The notes under the pieces were generated by a model, which saw only the letters and a program-made list of their open reading frames with translations, ran no database searches and had not been told where the DNA came from. The translations under genes were made by a program, and so were the position numbers. From NCBI RefSeq assembly GCF_907164915.1, contig NC_061862.1, positions 122,353,533 to 122,417,532 of the forward strand: a stretch of DNA of 64,000 bases, given 5' to 3'. The DNA is from Impatiens glandulifera (taxonomy: Eukaryota > Streptophyta > Magnoliopsida > Ericales > Balsaminaceae). Position 1 is the first letter of the stretch; the number at the start of each line of letters is the position of its first letter. Positions 60,481 through 64,000 of the stretch are shown in pieces.

Positions 60481-61605
60481 TGAATCAACAATATTTTATT
60501 TCTGTATTACAAGAATAAGAATTTTTTAAAAGAATAAGATGTTTTAAGAGACATAATGAATGGATAAGAAATATATTTTGTTGAAATAGATCATGACTTT
60601 TGATGGTCTTCTATATAAGACAATCAAAAAGGTATTTTGACATTAAAAATATATAGAAATTATTGTCATTGTCTTTTACAATAAACCGATTTTGTGTCAA
60701 TATCTCATTGATATATATTATAGTGAAAAATGTGAAATGGATCATTATGGAGACAATAATGTTGGTGGAGTATAAATTATAAGGGTTGAAGACATTTATT
60801 AGCTTAATTAAACTATGTTTGGTTCCTATATAAATTTATTTGTTTTACAGACATTTATCGTTCTTTTATATATAATTGCCTATACAAAAGAATAAAAATT
60901 ACAAACTCGATCATGTGTTTTACCAAAATAATTAGCCTAAATTTTCCAATTATTATAAAATGTTACTCATGTTTTTGTTAAATTATTTTCTTATACAAAA
61001 TTTTAGTTATTTTGTGAAGATACGATTATTCTATTAGATTTTATATTATGATTTGATATGACCTACAACCATATTTAAAAATCTTATTTTTATGATTTCC
61101 TACCTCAAAGCTACATCTATTACCAAATTAATGAAATATATCCCTTCATAAAATTGAGGATTATATCAAAGATTTCATATCAAAAAAATCAGCATACTAT
61201 TTCTATCTACCTTAACTAAAAATAAAAATGTCTTAATTTTATTCATCTCTATGTATTAATTAATAAATAAGAAAAAATGTAGAAATGAAATCAATGAAAT
61301 TTGTTTGTTAAAAAATCTTAAAAGACTGAAGAGATATTTGATCTGATCCTCAATTTTTATAAATAAATAAAAGGTTAAAAAATTGAAAGATAAAATGTTG
61401 AAATAAAAAATGAAATAGGTGTTTAAAGTCAATATGTGATATAAATTAATTATAAAATAATAATTTAGACCAATAAAAATATGGGCATTAACTACTTGGA
61501 TAAAACAACAACTGAAACAAAATTCAAAGAAGCCAAAGAAAATAAGAATATTAACAAAATTATTTAAAAGAAAAAATATTTTTAAAAAAATATAATAATA
61601 ATTAA
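60481..61605. other. Gene-free AT-rich stretch
   Basis: No coding frame, repeat array or element ends recognised. Confidence 0.6.
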
Positions 61606-62830
61606 TAGATCTAAAGAAGTATGTCTATTCGAATATCGTCCAACATCATTAGACGTGGTCTAATGAAGTGCGCGAGTAGACGTCGTCTAATTACTTTAGA
61701 TGTGGTCTAAGTAATGCGCGAGTAGACGTCGTCTAATTACTTTAGATGTGGTCTGAAGTAATGCGCGAGCAGACGTCATCTAATTACTTTAGACGTGGTC
61801 TAAGAAATGCGCGAGCAGACGTCGTCTAATTACTTTAGACCTGGTCTAAGTAATGTGCGATCATACATCGTCTAAATTCATTAGACGTAGTCTAAAGAAG
61901 TGCGAAGTCGGACGTCGTCCGACTTCATCAGACGTCCGAAGGAGCATCTGATTATCTACTCAGCTCGCCTATAGTTCTCGTTTTTAACAGTTTGACAAGT
62001 TAGCTCAAGTAACAAACGAACAACTTCCACGTACACCATTATTATCCAAATTTCCTTTGTTGTACATTTCCAGTACAACACGATCTTAAAGAACATTCGG
62101 CGCACTACCAGTCTGGTACGGCCACGACCCCAACGATAATTTCTCTACTGTACCATCTTGTATTATTGATGGTCGTCCAATGGTTTGATGACACGTGTCT
62201 AATAGAAGATTCGAGGATAACGGATGAATTACTCTCACGCACTCGGTTAACTAATCTTTGAGCTCTCTCTAATTATCTCAATCTATCAGTTCTTGCATTC
62301 TTGCTTACTTGTTGAATTGTTGAACACAATGTACTAATCAAGAATCTCTAAAGTGTTGTGTTTACATTCTCTGAGAGTACTTTGTAATTCGTCTACTGTT
62401 TTTTCTGTGTGAAATTCCAGTGTTATAAATTGAACAGAGGTTGTTCTGTTCAACAGAGAGTTAGCTAGAAGTTCAGAAGTAGGCGGTTGTTAAGTCTTGT
62501 ATTTTCTGAATGGGTTAGTGCAATTGCTATATAAATCAAAGTATTCTAGTGAATATCCTTCTTGTTGATGAAAAAAGGGTGATGTAGGAGTTTTATCTCC
62601 GAACATCCATAAAACTTCCTATGTTTTTTTTCTTTTTGTTGCTTGCATTCAATCATCTGACGCTTTAAATCCAGCAAACTGTTCCGCACTTAAACTCGCT
62701 CAAGAGCTTGCGAAGATTTGCAAAGAATAGAAACAGATCTTAATCCCTCACAAGATTAACGTCGAATCGAAAGTTGAAATTTGTTAACTATAGTCAAACC
62801 CCGTCTCTATATTCGAAACCGATCCTAACA
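61606..62830 (+). repeat. LTR 3, 5'-truncated (copy 3)
   Basis: Begins inside LTR 2-like sequence (AGATCTAAAGAAGTATGTC), missing about the first 110 bp, and ends GATCCTAACA. It has about six 46-bp units (61,625-61,900) with the ATTAC/GTAAT arm type and the core TTTATCTCCGAACA at 62592. Compared with LTR 2 it lacks about 35 bp around 62,212, which removes the TATA box. Confidence 0.88.
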
Positions 62831-62832
62831 AG

Positions 62833-62844
62833 TGGTATCAGAGC
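62833..62844 (+). other. Primer-binding site, initiator-Met type
   Basis: TGGTATCAGAGC, two bases after the LTR end. This is the standard plant Copia primer site. Confidence 0.92.
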
Positions 62845-62883
62845 AAGGTTTTCTATTCTCAAGCATCATTAGATTCCTAAACC

Positions 62884-64000
62884 ATGTCTACTATCATCAA
62901 TATAATCATAATGTTCTCAAGGGAAAGTTATGACCACTAGAAGTTGAGAATGCACGCTCATTTGGTTGCCTTAGATGATGACATGTGGTATGTCAACACT
63001 GATGGCCCAATAAAGATAATGAAGGTCAGCTCCACCAACAACCCTGACGGTACTCCTATGATGAAGAAGAAACCAAGGTCCGAGTGGACCACTGAAGATA
63101 AGAGGAAGAATAACTTAGACAACATGGAAAAAGATATCCTCTACAAGACACTAGAGGAAAACATGTTCATTAAGATCACCACTTGCACCTTTGCCAAAGA
63201 AATTTGGGAGAGGTTGACCCAACTGTGCGAGGGCAATGAGAAAACAAAAGAAAACATGGTTGCCACGCAATAGTTCGACATCATCAAGATGCGTTTAGGG
63301 AGAAAATGACTGATTTCAATGAAATATTCATCAAGATCGTCTTTGATCTCACTAAACAGGGCAAGATCTAAAGCAACAGAGATGTTGCAATCAAAGTCAT
63401 GCGTGTTCTGCCCAGATAATGAGACATAAAGACAATGGCCATGAGAAAGTCCAAGGACCTCAACAAGATGAAACTGCATGATCTGTCGCCGATCTGAAGG
63501 CCTAAGAGTTTGAGTTAAACTATAGGAATGAAGAGGAGCCATCCACATCATCCATCTTGACCAAGGCGCTGGTGACTGTAGAGTAGCCACCTGCCGCCAA
63601 TGCTGTGAAGCCTACTGAGCAAATCAGCAGCGATGCCATAGCTCTCTTCGTGAAAAAAATAGGAAAATTCATAAAGAAGAGGAATCCTAACTCAAGCTCT
63701 TCAAATAATAATAATAATAATAATAATAAGAGTGATTACAAGACTAACTTGAAGTGTTTTAACTATGATAAACTAGGATACTTCAAGGCTGAATGCAGGA
63801 AGCTGAAGCGTGATGACAAACGAAAGGATGATAAGAAGAACAAGGAGCAGAAGGCTCTGATGGCTGTTGTAAGAAAAGCAGGGTGGGCCAAAAGCGATTC
63901 GGATGACTCATCATCCAGTGACAGTGATGATGAAGTTGTTACTTGCTTCATGGTAGAGGACGAATCTGAGGTATTTGACTTCTCCTGAGATAAGTTCACA
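62884..64000 (+). pseudogene. Copia gag (copy 3), runs off the window
   Basis: Contains MSTIINI-like start ATG at 62884 followed by stops, then LRMHAHLVALDDDMWYVNTDG, KEIWERLTQLCEGNEK. A series of stops is shared with copy 2 (for example TAG in CGCAATAGTTCG, TAA in AGATCTAAAGC, TAA in CCCAGATAATGAG, TAG in GTAGAGTAGCC). A zinc knuckle at 63755-63796 has Cys-2 and His changed to Tyr. An Asn run and a Ser/Asp-rich stretch follow. It continues beyond base 64,000. Confidence 0.88.

Overview
This window is nuclear DNA from a flowering plant, most likely a eudicot and possibly from the asterid order Lamiales. The signs are AT-rich intergenic DNA, introns with GT/AG ends, two conserved plant genes, and dense nested LTR retrotransposons. 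The Lamiales guess rests on one thing: the broken accessory gene at 43-49 kb recalls a family of hypothetical proteins I remember from Dorcoceras (Gesneriaceae). I could not check it by search.

Only two host genes look functional. (1) A GUN1-type PPR-SMR chloroplast retrograde-signalling gene lies at 7650-10708, with four coding exons and 873 codons. (2) A small PLAC8 / cell-number-regulator type cysteine-rich protein gene lies at 20008-23455, with three coding exons and 186 codons. It appears to have a 5'UTR intron and a 2.4-kb second intron holding a SINE with a 17-bp target-site duplication and a LINE fragment. I see no tRNA, rRNA or organellar gene.

The rest is mobile and satellite DNA. 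1-7.5 kb: AT repeats, a minus-strand LINE ORF1 relic, and an 88-90 bp tandem array just upstream of GUN1. 12-19 kb: a solo LTR with a reconstructable empty site, a probable Tat/Ogre-type gypsy LTR with a primer-binding-like site, and decayed DNA. 24.7-29 kb: a decayed minus-strand LTR element. 30.9-36.1 kb: a minus-strand LTR element complete by structure (5-bp duplication TGAAG), carrying a nested hAT-like element and a duplicated PBS/LTR junction. 36.3-37.5 kb: a minus-strand Copia fragment. 37.5-43 kb: a Sirevirus-like Copia element (gag, protease, integrase, RT, RNase H) with many stops. 43.4-48.8 kb: a decayed accessory gene split by an internally deleted LTR insertion flanked by AACTG. 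49-52.6 kb: two directly abutting LTRs. 52.7-57 kb: a second gag copy, itself interrupted by another internally deleted LTR insertion, then fused to a gypsy RT/RNase H fragment. 57-60.5 kb: CACTA-like hairpin arrays and a PIF/Harbinger pseudo-transposon. 61.6-64 kb: a third LTR plus gag copy.

The most distinctive structure is a 46-bp minisatellite inside the U3 part of several LTRs. Each unit contains ACGT cores and a dyad whose two arms differ between LTRs in matched, compensating ways. A second shared feature is a conserved core (TTTATCTCCGAACA...) a near-constant distance from the 3' end of otherwise diverged LTRs. All retrotransposon genes seen here carry premature stops and are annotated as pseudogenes.
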